NCBI GenBank assembly: GCA_944322935.1
Contig: CALUQO010000011.1
Span: forward strand, 1-61,312
Source: Candidatus Gastranaerophilales bacterium
GTDB taxonomy: Bacteria > Cyanobacteriota > Vampirovibrionia > Gastranaerophilales > Gastranaerophilaceae
Length of the DNA stretch: 61,312 nucleotides
Direction: 5' to 3'
Shown here: positions 1-8,066 of the stretch, piece after piece
Layout of the letters: the number at the start of each line of letters is the position of its first letter
How positions within the stretch are numbered: the stretch's first letter is position 1
Translations under genes and position numbers: made by a program
Notes under the pieces: model-generated
Databases searched by the model: none
Told to the model about the DNA's origin: nothing
What the model saw: the letters and a program-made list of their open reading frames with translations, nothing else

Positions 1-80
1 TGCGCTGCGCCTTAGCTCACTTTGTACCTCACTTTCCGGATTTCATCCGTCCGCAAATTCGCTCACACCGCTTAAGCAAT
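1..80. other. GC-rich left-edge sequence, possible dispersed repeat
   Basis: The first ~80 bases are clearly richer in G and C than the AT-rich 200 bases that follow, and contain short inverted elements such as TGCGCTGCGC. A frame open through the window edge exists on the plus strand, but it has no start and no recognisable protein. It could be the end of a multicopy repeat, which would fit a contig border, or the tail of an unknown gene. The remaining bases up to 281 hold no gene I can support. Confidence 0.3.
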
Positions 81-281
81 ATCTAATAAAGCAACTCAAT
101 AGATTAATATAAAAATACAATATTATTTTTAGATTTACATAATAAATATTATCACTAGTACATTTTAGGTTTGGTAATGCACATCTGTATTCTTTTATAA
201 CAATAAAAAATTTATCAATTTTCGGCAATTATTTTTCTTAATTTGTTTTTATTAATATATCAACTATTCACGGGGGGATTT

Positions 282-806
282 ATGACTGTTAATTTTGGTT
301 CAAGTTTTGAAAACTGGTTTGCCAGCAAAGATAACTATGATAAGGCCTTAAACGGGCAAAGTGTACCTGATTTTAATTTTATGAAGGTTGATATAAAAAC
401 TTTGCCTGCGGAAAAAAAGGGCGAAGCCTATAAAATTGATGTTTTAAACATTGCACAATCAAGAATCGCCAACTACGATTCAAATAACAATGGTAAAATG
501 GAATTGTCCGAATATGTTGAAGAGCAAAAGGCTGTTTATCAAAAAATGTTCAATGAACAGGTCGATATGAACATATCAGGTATGCAGGATGTTTTTAACA
601 ACTCTTTTGCAAACTGCGATACAAACAAAGACGGTTCAATAGATGACAAAGAAATGGCTGCAGTATTTGCTTATATGGATGCATCCGGCAATGACGGTAC
701 AATGGACGGTAAAATAAGTTATAATGCTGCACTTGGCACAGACTGGGGTAACAAAGATATAACCGACGTGCTTTCAACTTACAAAAAGTTTATTTTCGGC
801 GAGTAA
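282..806 (+). CDS. EF-hand calcium-binding protein
   Basis: A 174-residue protein starting at the ATG at 282, which has a purine-rich CGGGGGG stretch 6 bases upstream; the frame is open further upstream only through a TTG. Two canonical 12-residue EF-hand loops are visible: D66-SNNNGKMELS-E77 and D113-TNKDGSIDDK-E124. A third, expanded loop begins near D133 and contains GNDGTMDGK. There is no signal peptide or membrane segment, so it is probably cytosolic unless exported by an unusual route. The partner is unknown. It stands alone between the window edge and a shared terminator. Calcium binding is inferred from the loops; the biological role is unknown. Confidence 0.85.
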   Translation: MTVNFGSSFENWFASKDNYDKALNGQSVPDFNFMKVDIKTLPAEKKGEAYKIDVLNIAQSRIANYDSNNNGKMELSEYVEEQKAVYQKMFNEQVDMNISGMQDVFNNSFANCDTNKDGSIDDKEMAAVFAYMDASGNDGTMDGKISYNAALGTDWGNKDITDVLSTYKKFIFGE

Positions 807-830
807 TTAATTGATAATGAATAAAATATA

Positions 831-869
831 AAACTAAAAGGCTGTTGCATAACAACAGCCTTTTAGTTT
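831..869. terminator. bidirectional intrinsic terminator
   Basis: The arms AAACTAAAAGGCTGTTG and its complement flank a tiny loop. A-rich and T-rich ends allow it to serve both the EF-hand gene on the plus strand and rpmA on the minus strand. Confidence 0.85.
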
Positions 870-882
870 TTGAGAATTTTTA

Positions 883-1137
883 TTAAACAGCGTAAACGCT
901 TACCTGTTTTCTGTCACGTCTGTGAGGTTCAAAAACAACTTTACCGTCTATAAGAGCAAATAAAGTGTCGTCTTTACCGATACCTACGTTGTTACCGGGG
1001 TGGATTTTTGTTCCTCTTTGACGAACAATGATGTTTCCGGCAAGAACCTGTTCACCGCCGAATTTTTTAACGCCAAGTCGCTTACTTTCGCTGTCACGAC
1101 CGTTTTTGGATGAGCCTACGCCCTTCTTATGTGCCAT
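883..1137 (-). CDS. rpmA: 50S ribosomal protein L27
   Basis: An 84-residue L27 beginning [16 protein letters not shown], the typical conserved start. It carries the usual [15 protein letters not shown] core. The N-terminus reaches into the peptidyl transferase centre of the large ribosomal subunit. There is no N-terminal extension of the kind removed by a protease in many Firmicutes. AAAGGAG precedes the ATG. It lies 57 bases downstream of rplU, the usual order, and ends at the shared terminator. Confidence 0.98.
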   Translation of the reverse strand: MAHKKGVGSSKNGRDSESKRLGVKKFGGEQVLAGNIIVRQRGTKIHPGNNVGIGKDDTLFALIDGKVVFEPHRRDRKQVSVYAV

Positions 1138-1194
1138 TTTATTATCTCCTTTAAATTAGTTTTTTGTTTAATACGGGATTACCCCGAGTGCGAG

Positions 1195-1557
1195 TTATTC
1201 AGCAGGTGTTTCTGCTTCTGCTGCAGCTGCTTTTGATTTAGCGGCAGTAGTTCTGATTTTTGTAACCATAACTCTTGTAAAGAACTGTCTGTGACCTTGT
1301 TTTTTTCTGTAGCCTTTTTTAGCTCTTTGTTTGAATACGATAACTTTTTTAGCTTTGTCGTGTTTAACGATTTTGCCTTCTACTGTTGCTTTTTCTACAT
1401 AAGGTGCGCCTACTTTTGATTTTGCACCGTTAACGAGCATAACAACTTTGTCGAATACAACTTTGTCGTTTTCTTCACCGTCGATAAGTTCGATATCAAC
1501 GTAGCGGCCTTCTTCTAATTTGTACTGTTTTCCGCCTGTTTCAACTATTGCGTACAT
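1195..1557 (-). CDS. rplU: 50S ribosomal protein L21
   Basis: A 120-residue L21 ([20 protein letters not shown] start; [24 protein letters not shown]-binding stretch). The final ~18 residues form an Ala/Glu-rich tail ([16 protein letters not shown]) longer than the minimal L21. It binds 23S rRNA in the large subunit. GAAAGGAA lies just before the ATG. It is co-transcribed with rpmA from a strong promoter and a leader of about 150 bases. Confidence 0.98.
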   Translation of the reverse strand: MYAIVETGGKQYKLEEGRYVDIELIDGEENDKVVFDKVVMLVNGAKSKVGAPYVEKATVEGKIVKHDKAKKVIVFKQRAKKGYRKKQGHRQFFTRVMVTKIRTTAAKSKAAAAEAETPAE

Positions 1558-1713
1558 TTGTGTTTCCTTTCACTTGAGGGGCTGTAGCAGAGGGGTATTA
1601 TTAATTTAATTATTTCGTGGCTAAGGCTATATTTTGCCTTCTTCGGTCTTTCTAACCTTTTGCCATCCCCCAGCATTTATAGACAGCCGACCTATCTAAT
1701 ATTCGTATAATAA
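1558..1713 (-). promoter_or_regulatory. rplU-rpmA 5' leader
   Basis: About 150 bases lie between the predicted transcription start and the rplU ATG. The leader contains short complementary segments, for example GGCAAAATATAGCC and ATAG...CTAT, so it may fold. Ribosomal protein leaders that bind L21 are known in other bacteria, but I cannot match this sequence to one of them. Autoregulation by L21 is a guess. Confidence 0.4.
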
Positions 1714-1742
1714 AGTGTAACAAGCACATAAGCCGGTGTCAA
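1714..1742 (-). promoter_or_regulatory. strong promoter of rplU-rpmA
   Basis: On the minus strand, a perfect TTGACA (1737-1742) is followed by a 17-base spacer and TACACT (1714-1719). A TGT just before the -10 box gives it an extended -10. It is the best sigma-70-type promoter in the window. Confidence 0.85.
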
Positions 1743-1762
1743 CACTGATTGTAAAGCTTTGT

Positions 1763-1802
1763 TATAAAAAATAAAAACCCGTCCGGTGTGAATCAGGCGG
1801 GT
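1763..1802 (-). terminator. intrinsic terminator after the TPR gene
   Basis: On the minus strand ACCCG...CGGGT form a stem followed by TTTTTATTTTTT. A second perfect 7-base inverted repeat (GGGTAAT 1822-1828, ATTACCC 1846-1852) lies between it and the gene. Together they end transcription from the TPR gene before the rplU promoter. Confidence 0.75.
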
Positions 1803-1890
1803 AAATAGCTGGATCGTGTCTGGGTAATTAAATGTTATTTATTATATTACCCGTTGATTTTTTTTAGCCTATTACCCGACTTACCTATAT

Positions 1891-3024
1891 TTATTGTGTC
1901 ATTAATTTGTTGTACATTTCAAGTGCTTCTTGTGCTTTTTTATCTTTTTTCATCATTTTGTATGTGTATGCAAGATTATAGTAAAAAGCAGGTTCATCAG
2001 GATTGGCTTTTATTGCCAGTCCAAACTCATAGCGAGCGTTGAACCAGCTTTGTTTTCTTAAATAGCAGCATCCTTTGTTGTAGTATGCATAAGCAAAGTC
2101 TTTTTTTAATCTTATTGCTTTTTTATACTCACTCATTGCCATATTTATTTTATTGTCATAAAAATACAGATTGCCAAGATTGTAGTGGGCTTTGTAGTTG
2201 TTGTCGTCAGCAGCTATAGCTTTTTTCAATAAGAATACTGCATCAATAGGTTTATCGTTGTCTTGAGCGATGTTAGCCAGAAACAGCCAGTCATCCGATA
2301 TTTTTTCCGAATCCGGTATTTGATTAAACAGCTGTTGAGCTTCTTCAAGTTTATTTGAATTATACAAAAATTTTGCTTGTTCCCGTGCATCATTAATCTG
2401 AGATGGATTTATCGATGTGCTTTGAGATTCATTTTGTTTAGAGGAGCTCTGAATTTCGGATTTTTGCTCCTGTAAAGTTTTGGGCTGTTCCTTTGTTTTT
2501 ATGCTTTTGGGAAGAGCTTCATTGTTTGTTTGTTCTTTTTTATTCAGATTATTTTGTTTTGTTAGTTGTTTTTCAGTCTCTTTTGTTTTTTTTATTTCTG
2601 TTTTATCTTCTGTCGATTTTGTTTTTTTGATTTTGTTTGTTAAGTTTTTAAAGTTATTCTGAAGTTTACTTTCTTGTTTTGGGGTTTGGGATTTATTTTG
2701 TTTTTTTTCTTTATTCAATATTGATTTATTTGCAATAGGACGTTTTTGGGGCTTTTTAGTTACTTCATTGTTGCTTTTTTCTTTAACTTTAATTTCTTCT
2801 TCATTTTGCTCTTTTGGGGTATTTTCAGTTTGTATTATTTGAGCAGGTTTTTGCTGTACAGGCACAGATTGTGCAGGTTGCTGTCTTACTTCGTGAACTT
2901 CTGTTTTGATTTTTTGTTCCTGCAGCTTTTTCGGCCCCATTGGCACCGGCGGCCCCTGGGCTATAGCAGGATTAAAAACAAATAATATTGCACTTATAAG
3001 AAGTAAAGTTTTTGTCTTTTGCAT
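1891..3024 (-). CDS. exported TPR-repeat protein with Lys/Gln-rich linker
   Basis: A 377-residue protein starting at the ATG at 3024 (MQKTKTLLLISAILFVF). An upstream TTG at 3042 is in frame but would put six residues in front of a good signal peptide. Residues 1-23 form the signal peptide, about 30-205 a low-complexity region rich in K, Q, N, E and T, and about 215-370 several TPR helices (for example KAHYNLGNLYFYDNKINMA). TPRs bind other proteins, so this is probably an envelope scaffold; partner unknown. It has no Shine-Dalgarno sequence, and TATAAT sits 6 bases before the ATG, suggesting a leaderless mRNA. Confidence 0.8.
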   Translation of the reverse strand: MQKTKTLLLISAILFVFNPAIAQGPPVPMGPKKLQEQKIKTEVHEVRQQPAQSVPVQQKPAQIIQTENTPKEQNEEEIKVKEKSNNEVTKKPQKRPIANKSILNKEKKQNKSQTPKQESKLQNNFKNLTNKIKKTKSTEDKTEIKKTKETEKQLTKQNNLNKKEQTNNEALPKSIKTKEQPKTLQEQKSEIQSSSKQNESQSTSINPSQINDAREQAKFLYNSNKLEEAQQLFNQIPDSEKISDDWLFLANIAQDNDKPIDAVFLLKKAIAADDNNYKAHYNLGNLYFYDNKINMAMSEYKKAIRLKKDFAYAYYNKGCCYLRKQSWFNARYEFGLAIKANPDEPAFYYNLAYTYKMMKKDKKAQEALEMYNKLMTQ

Positions 3025-3030
3025 GGCAAA

Positions 3031-3059
3031 ATTATAATCCAACAGTGAGTTTTTAACAA
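3031..3059 (-). promoter_or_regulatory. leaderless-type promoter of the TPR gene
   Basis: On the minus strand TTGTTA (3054-3059), a 17-base spacer and TATAAT (3031-3036) are followed by only six bases before the ATG. Transcription would start at or within the start codon. Confidence 0.6.
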
Positions 3060-3178
3060 ATTTATGATTTCCGTTTTTTGTAAATAAATATTACGATTTT
3101 ATGTTGATTTATAAAATTTTTTCATTAAATTGTTTTTATTAATATACAAGGTTTTAGTTATACAAAAGAAGAGTACAA

Positions 3179-3346
3179 ATGAACAATCAAAACAACAATG
3201 AGTTAAATATTGTGTTTGATTCTACTCCGGCACTATTTAACTTAAAGCAAAAAGCTTCACAAATTCAAAATAATTATTCTTTGCAAAATAAGATTAATGA
3301 GCTTATGAGCTTTGTGCAGGCTAATAAATTAAGTTTCAGCAATTAA
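3179..3346 (+). CDS. small Asn/Gln-rich hypothetical protein
   Basis: A 55-residue reading frame starting MNNQNNNELNIVFDS with a purine-rich AAAAGAAGAG upstream of the ATG. The second half (LFNLKQKASQIQNNYSLQNK) is predicted helical. Its last four bases overlap the convergent end of dapL. I do not recognise it; no signal peptide or membrane segment is visible. The reading frame and upstream spacing make it plausible, but it could be chance. Confidence 0.5.
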   Translation: MNNQNNNELNIVFDSTPALFNLKQKASQIQNNYSLQNKINELMSFVQANKLSFSN

Positions 3347-4590
3347 ACGTTATACACAAAGCCGTCCTGTTTAAGTCGGTTTATTGTTTCTTTTAATTGG
3401 TCATCACTTGCTACAGCGGAAAGACGGAAAAATCCTTCACCGTTGTTTCCAAAAGCATTTCCGGGAACGAGTACAATACCTGAGGTTTTTAAAACATCAG
3501 AGGTAAAGTCTGTTGATTTTTTGTATCTCGGCGGTATTGGCAGCCATATATAAAATGTGGCTGACGGTATATCTTCGTCTTTTATTTGCCAGCCGAGTTC
3601 TCTAAATCCGTTTATAACTATCATTTGCTTTTCTTTAAAGCTTTTGTTTGCTGCTTTGATGTAGTCATCACCTTCTTTTGCATTTAAAACTTCTGCTGCG
3701 CATTTTTGCAGAGCTTTAAAAAGACCTGTGTCTATAGTTGATTTTAGACGTCCGAAGGCTCCTACTGCATCGGCGTTGCCGCATACCCAGCCGAGTCTGA
3801 AGCCTGTCATTGAATACGGTTTTGAAAAGCTGTAAAACTCAACAGCAACATCCTTTGCTCCTTCAATTTCAAGCACGCTGTGCGGTTTTTGATTTTCGTC
3901 AAAATAAATGTCGCAATAGGCAGCGTCACTTATCAGCCAGATTTGTTTTTCTCTGCAAAAATCAACTATATGTTTTAAATATTCTTTTGTGCAGGTTGCA
4001 CCTAGCGGGTTTGACGGATAGTTTATAACCATTGCTTTTACTTTTGCCGGATTTATTCCGTCTTGAAGCATTTTTTGCCATATTTTGTTCATATCAGGCA
4101 TATAGTTGTCGGCTTTGGTTAAGGGGATTCCGTAGCTTTTGCCGCCGCTTGTCTTTATCATCTGCGTGTAAGACGCATATCCGGGGTCTGGAACAAGTAT
4201 TACGTCTTGTTCGGCGGGATTTGTTGTCGGGTTAATAAGTGCTCTTATAAAATTGGCAAGACCTTCTTTTGAACCTATCAGAGAAAATATTTCGGTTTTA
4301 GGGTCAAGTTCAACGCCGAATCTGTTTTTCATTCTTTTAGCTATCGCTTCAAGAAAAAAAGCTTCGCCTTTGGGGGTTGAATATGTATGAATCTGCGGTG
4401 TTTTCAGTGCTTCAGTTAATTTGTCATATACAAATTGCGGCGGTGGTGCAACCGGTGCCCCCATAGCCAATGCAATAGGTGCTCTGCCTTTTGCTTCAAG
4501 TTCAGGCGTGAGGTTCGCAGCTTCCTGTTTAATCCTAAACATTATATATGTATCAATTGATTTTACATATTCATTAAACAGTTCTTTCAT
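3343..4590 (-). CDS. dapL: LL-diaminopimelate aminotransferase-type PLP enzyme
   Basis: A 415-residue class I/II aminotransferase. The PLP lysine is in SFSKPYSMTGFRLGW (about 255-269), and the substrate/cofactor signatures YPSNPLGA and SDAAYCDIYF are present. Length and overall form fit the LL-DAP aminotransferase group that makes diaminopimelate, and hence lysine and peptidoglycan, directly from tetrahydrodipicolinate, a route typical of Cyanobacteria. Another aspartate-type aminotransferase cannot be excluded. It follows folE2 by three bases in an operon with the 110-residue protein. GGAT lies before the ATG. Confidence 0.75.
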   Translation of the reverse strand: MKELFNEYVKSIDTYIMFRIKQEAANLTPELEAKGRAPIALAMGAPVAPPPQFVYDKLTEALKTPQIHTYSTPKGEAFFLEAIAKRMKNRFGVELDPKTEIFSLIGSKEGLANFIRALINPTTNPAEQDVILVPDPGYASYTQMIKTSGGKSYGIPLTKADNYMPDMNKIWQKMLQDGINPAKVKAMVINYPSNPLGATCTKEYLKHIVDFCREKQIWLISDAAYCDIYFDENQKPHSVLEIEGAKDVAVEFYSFSKPYSMTGFRLGWVCGNADAVGAFGRLKSTIDTGLFKALQKCAAEVLNAKEGDDYIKAANKSFKEKQMIVINGFRELGWQIKDEDIPSATFYIWLPIPPRYKKSTDFTSDVLKTSGIVLVPGNAFGNNGEGFFRLSAVASDDQLKETINRLKQDGFVYNV

Positions 4591-4593
4591 TTT

Positions 4594-5403
4594 TTATCCT
4601 TTTGATTCAAGCTGATATGCCCAGGCACTGTGATTGTGAATACTTTCAAGTGATTCTACCTCGGCTTCAAAATATTTTATTTTTTCATTGTTTCTGAATT
4701 TTAAAACGATATCCCTTAGTACATCTTCAACAAATTTGGGGTTGTCGTAAGCGTGTTCGGTTACGTATTTTTCGTCCTCTCGCTTTAAAAGCGGATATAC
4801 TTCACAGGAGGCTGTTTTTTCGATTTCGGAAATCAAATCTTCTAACCAGATTTGTTCTGTTTCATCGTAGCTTATGACAACTTTTATTATCGCCCTCTGG
4901 TTGTGTGCCGAGTAGTCGGATATTTCTTTTGAACAAGGGCAAAGGGTAGTAACCGGTACTTTGACTCCGAGATAAAATTTGTAGTTATCTTCTTCAAGAA
5001 TCCCTTCAAATGAACAGTCGTAAGCCATAAGTGACTTTTGTTTGGAAACTGGAGCTTCTTTTTCTATAAAATACTTAAAGACAAATTTTACCTGAGCCGC
5101 TTTAGCCCCGAGTTTTGCTTTAATTGCTTCAAGGCAGCCTTTAATATCAACGCCGAGAAGTTCTTTTTCTCTCCATTCGTTTAATATTTCCATAAAGCGA
5201 GACATATGCGTTCCCTTAAAATTCATATCAAGAGAAGCGCATATCTGTGCTTTTGCATAAACTACCTGATTGTCCTGACCTTTTCTCTGTATAATTAGGG
5301 GAACATCTACATTTTTGATGCCTACTTTCTGGATATCAATACCTCTGTTGTCGGCAAGGTTTTGGACATCCCTGAGCGGCAAATCCTTTATACGGCTTTT
5401 CAT
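4594..5403 (-). CDS. folE2: GTP cyclohydrolase FolE2 (type IB)
   Basis: A 269-residue protein with the FolE2 hallmark CPCSKEISDYSAHNQRA near residue 165. FolE2 converts GTP to 7,8-dihydroneopterin triphosphate, the first step to folate and to queuosine precursors, using a metal other than zinc in many cases. No classical folE is in the window. It is the middle gene of a three-gene operon, 11 bases after the 110-residue protein and three bases before dapL. Confidence 0.93.
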   Translation of the reverse strand: MKSRIKDLPLRDVQNLADNRGIDIQKVGIKNVDVPLIIQRKGQDNQVVYAKAQICASLDMNFKGTHMSRFMEILNEWREKELLGVDIKGCLEAIKAKLGAKAAQVKFVFKYFIEKEAPVSKQKSLMAYDCSFEGILEEDNYKFYLGVKVPVTTLCPCSKEISDYSAHNQRAIIKVVISYDETEQIWLEDLISEIEKTASCEVYPLLKREDEKYVTEHAYDNPKFVEDVLRDIVLKFRNNEKIKYFEAEVESLESIHNHSAWAYQLESKG

Positions 5404-5414
5404 ATTTATCTTTC

Positions 5415-5747
5415 TTATTTAAAATCGTCAAGCTGTTCTGTTGATTTTTGTTCCAGAGCAAGCAACAGTTTTAGAGCTGCAATTCTTTGCATTTTGGGTG
5501 GTGCAAGTCTGAGCATTTCGATAGCTTTCATCATAACAGGGTCATTATCATACCAGCGGTTACCCTTGCCATGATACTTTGCAATTGTTTCATACAGATG
5601 TTCAATCACATCTGCGGCTACTTGTTCTTGCAGCTTTAATATGTAATCAGCCGCTTCTGCCTTTGTTTCGTCTGTTTGGAGTCTTAAAAGTTCAAGTGCT
5701 TCTTTTAAAACCGGATCTTTGTCATACCAGCGTCTGCCTTCTGTCAT
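5415..5747 (-). CDS. hypothetical protein with duplicated RWYDxDPV motif
   Basis: A 110-residue protein made of two similar halves. RWYDKDPV at residues 6-13 and RWYDNDPV at 64-71 are each followed by an amphipathic helix ending LRL. No signal peptide or membrane helix. The internal duplication is seen directly; the family and function are not recognised. It opens the operon with folE2 and dapL, preceded by GAGGAAA, so a cytosolic role linked to these genes is possible but unproven. Confidence 0.75.
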   Translation of the reverse strand: MTEGRRWYDKDPVLKEALELLRLQTDETKAEAADYILKLQEQVAADVIEHLYETIAKYHGKGNRWYDNDPVMMKAIEMLRLAPPKMQRIAALKLLLALEQKSTEQLDDFK

Positions 5748-5820
5748 TCTTATTTCCTCATTAGTATCTTTTATTTGATTATATTAACTTTCTTTGAATA
5801 TGTCTATTTGTAAAAACAAT

Positions 5821-7023
5821 TTAAAGATTGAACGGCTTAAGCGCACGTTCTAAAATGCCCAGACAATATGAAATGACAATGCCGTAATTTGTTATGGGCA
5901 AGTCAGCCTTTTTGCATTTCATAATTCGGGACAATACTTCTCTTCGATTTGTCATACAGGCTCCGCAGTGAATTAACAGAGAGTAAGACGTTAATTCCTG
6001 TGGAAAATCGTGGCCTGAATGGTAAACAAATTCAAGCTTTTTGCCTGTCTTTTGGGTTAACAATCTCGGAATTTTTACTCTTGCTATATCATCTTCAATC
6101 TGGTGGTGCGAGCAGCTTTCGCAAATTAAAACTTTATCGTTATCTTTGAGATTGTCTATTTGTTTTGCGCCTTCATAAAATTCTTTTAAATCACCTTTCA
6201 TTCTTGCAAAAAGGATTGAAAATGAAGTTAGTTCAATATCTTCGGGTACATCTTGCGATACTGAGGCAAAAGCCTGAGAGTCGGTTATTACTAATCTTGG
6301 CTTGTTTTTAAGTTCTTCAAGAGTTTCTTTAAGCTCGCTATCCTGAGTGACAAATGCCTTGCACCTGTTATCAAGCAAATCTCTTAACACCTGCACCTGA
6401 GGAAGGATTATTCTGCCTTTTGGGGCTTCTTTGTCAACGGGAATAACGAGTACAACCGTATCTTTGGGCTGCACAAGGTCGCCGAGGATAGACGGCGGAG
6501 TTATAAAGTCATCGGGGCAAACATTTACAAGCTGCTCTTTCAATCTGTAGACCACTTCACGTCCTGATTTTAGGCTCGTTTTGAGCGGAGTTTTAACGTA
6601 TTGTTGTATGTTTTGCAGTTTTTCGTCCGATATTTCCTGAATATCCTGTTTGTTAATTACAGCGAGAACAGGTATTTTTCTTTCTTCAAATTCTTTGTAC
6701 AGTGCTTTTTCGTATTCATTCCACCCGTTTGAGTCACAAATTATTATTGCAATATCAGTTCTGTCAAAGATTTTTTTTGTTTTTTCAATTCTCTGTTCCC
6801 CTAAATCTCCGATGTCGTCTACTCCTGCTGTATCAATAAAAACAACAGGGCCGAGCGGTAGAAATTCCATTGTTTTTTCGACAGGGTCAGTAGTAGTTCC
6901 TGCAGTAGGCGAAACTATTGAAATATCCTGATTGACAAGACTGTTTAAAAGTGATGATTTGCCGGCATTTCTTTTGCCGAATATACCTATGTGCAGCCTG
7001 TTTGCTTTAGGCGTTCCCTGCAT
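5821..7023 (-). CDS. hydF: [FeFe]-hydrogenase maturation GTPase HydF
   Basis: A 400-residue HydF. The GTPase domain has a P-loop GKRNAGKS at 16-23, a TAGTTTDPV switch region, DTAG and NKQD. A dimerisation region follows, and the C-terminus carries the iron-sulfur ligands CSH and HCGAC. HydF is the scaffold that carries the 2Fe subcluster made by HydE and HydG to the hydrogenase. Neither of those, nor a hydrogenase, is in the window. It overlaps the upstream membrane gene by 17 bases and has GAGG before its ATG. Confidence 0.95.
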   Translation of the reverse strand: MQGTPKANRLHIGIFGKRNAGKSSLLNSLVNQDISIVSPTAGTTTDPVEKTMEFLPLGPVVFIDTAGVDDIGDLGEQRIEKTKKIFDRTDIAIIICDSNGWNEYEKALYKEFEERKIPVLAVINKQDIQEISDEKLQNIQQYVKTPLKTSLKSGREVVYRLKEQLVNVCPDDFITPPSILGDLVQPKDTVVLVIPVDKEAPKGRIILPQVQVLRDLLDNRCKAFVTQDSELKETLEELKNKPRLVITDSQAFASVSQDVPEDIELTSFSILFARMKGDLKEFYEGAKQIDNLKDNDKVLICESCSHHQIEDDIARVKIPRLLTQKTGKKLEFVYHSGHDFPQELTSYSLLIHCGACMTNRREVLSRIMKCKKADLPITNYGIVISYCLGILERALKPFNL

Positions 7024-8065
7024 TGTCTGCCTCGATTCCTTCTTTGCTGTCGGAAGGGCTTTCCATCTCTTCCTCTATTTCTTCTTTGATATCCTGAATT
7101 TTAGTATTTGTAAAAAGAAAGTAAATCATTGATATAACTGTTATTGTAAGCATTATTGTTATCTGATGAATAAAAGCTATACCGAGAGCGTAGGATTTTT
7201 CTATATGGTATATGCCTAGTGCCAGTATATAAGCATATTGATAAGGTCCTACAAAAACTGATGATGACGGTATTATAGTTGATAAAGCTATAAAACTTAT
7301 AATAAATAAAGCTATAGAAAATCCGTAATGCTGTCCGAAGCCAAGAACAAGAATGTATGTTATTATGCATTCAATTCCCCAGGCAAGGCAGCTTGTTGCA
7401 AATGCCATAAGCAGGCATTTAGGTTTGTTCAAGGCCTGAAAACCTTCCATAAAACGGTTTACAATACCTGAAATTTTTATAAATGCCGGCTCGAATTTTG
7501 ATAACGCCGGTATGGCAGCAAGTTTATTAAAGAACCACGTAGTCTTGTTGAATTTAAAAATTAAGAAAAATACAATGAGGCTGCCTATAAACAGCGAAGA
7601 TGCCACATATGTTATTTTTAAAACCCACGGGTGTTTAAAATAAGTTAAAACAGCAAAGGCCAGAATCAATAATACCGAAACACCGTCAATAATCCTTTCA
7701 AGGATAATGGAACCGAGTATTTTCATTTTGCTTTCTTCAAGCTTTTTGCCTATGTGAAATGCTCTCCAAAAATCGCCTGCACGTGCAGGAAGGTAACTGT
7801 TCAATGTGTTTCCTGTTGTAAAAGCAAAGAATGCTTCTTTTACGGTTAACTTTTTACTGTCACACAAAAGATATTTCCATCTTACACCGCGCAGGTAAAG
7901 CCCAGAAATATACAGCGGTACAAATATAAGTAAAACTCTGTAATCGAAGATTTTAAATGTTGCGACCAGCTGTTTAAAATCAAGATTCCAACAAATTAGA
8001 GCTATAAAAATCAGAGTTATAATAAGTCCGATAATTTTTTCTTTGTGCTGTTTTAATTTTTTCAA
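7007..8065 (-). CDS. flippase-like integral membrane protein (UPF0104/LPG synthase TM family)
   Basis: A 352-residue protein with about seven to eight membrane helices and the family signature around residues 85-120 (TTGNTLNSYLPARAGDFWRA, then an ILERIIDG stretch). This is the membrane part shared by MprF-type lysyl-phosphatidylglycerol synthases and AglD/YbhN proteins; the aminoacyl transferase domain is absent. The tail is acidic and polar. The start is a TTG at 8063-8065, with AAAGG upstream, just after the dehydrogenase stop. It probably moves or modifies a lipid-linked substrate; the substrate is unknown. Confidence 0.8.
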   Translation of the reverse strand: MKKLKQHKEKIIGLIITLIFIALICWNLDFKQLVATFKIFDYRVLLIFVPLYISGLYLRGVRWKYLLCDSKKLTVKEAFFAFTTGNTLNSYLPARAGDFWRAFHIGKKLEESKMKILGSIILERIIDGVSVLLILAFAVLTYFKHPWVLKITYVASSLFIGSLIVFFLIFKFNKTTWFFNKLAAIPALSKFEPAFIKISGIVNRFMEGFQALNKPKCLLMAFATSCLAWGIECIITYILVLGFGQHYGFSIALFIISFIALSTIIPSSSVFVGPYQYAYILALGIYHIEKSYALGIAFIHQITIMLTITVISMIYFLFTNTKIQDIKEEIEEEMESPSDSKEGIEADNAGNA

Positions 8066-8066
8066 C

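Noticed and set aside
43-228. 61-residue minus-strand frame at the left edge
   Set aside because: AT-rich, poor protein composition, no ribosome site, and it runs into the GC-rich edge with a stop; likely chance.
240-3145. 17-base identical string TTGTTTTTATTAATATA upstream of the EF-hand gene and the 55-residue gene
   Set aside because: It could be a shared promoter element, but in DNA this rich in A and T one such match in 61 kb is near chance.
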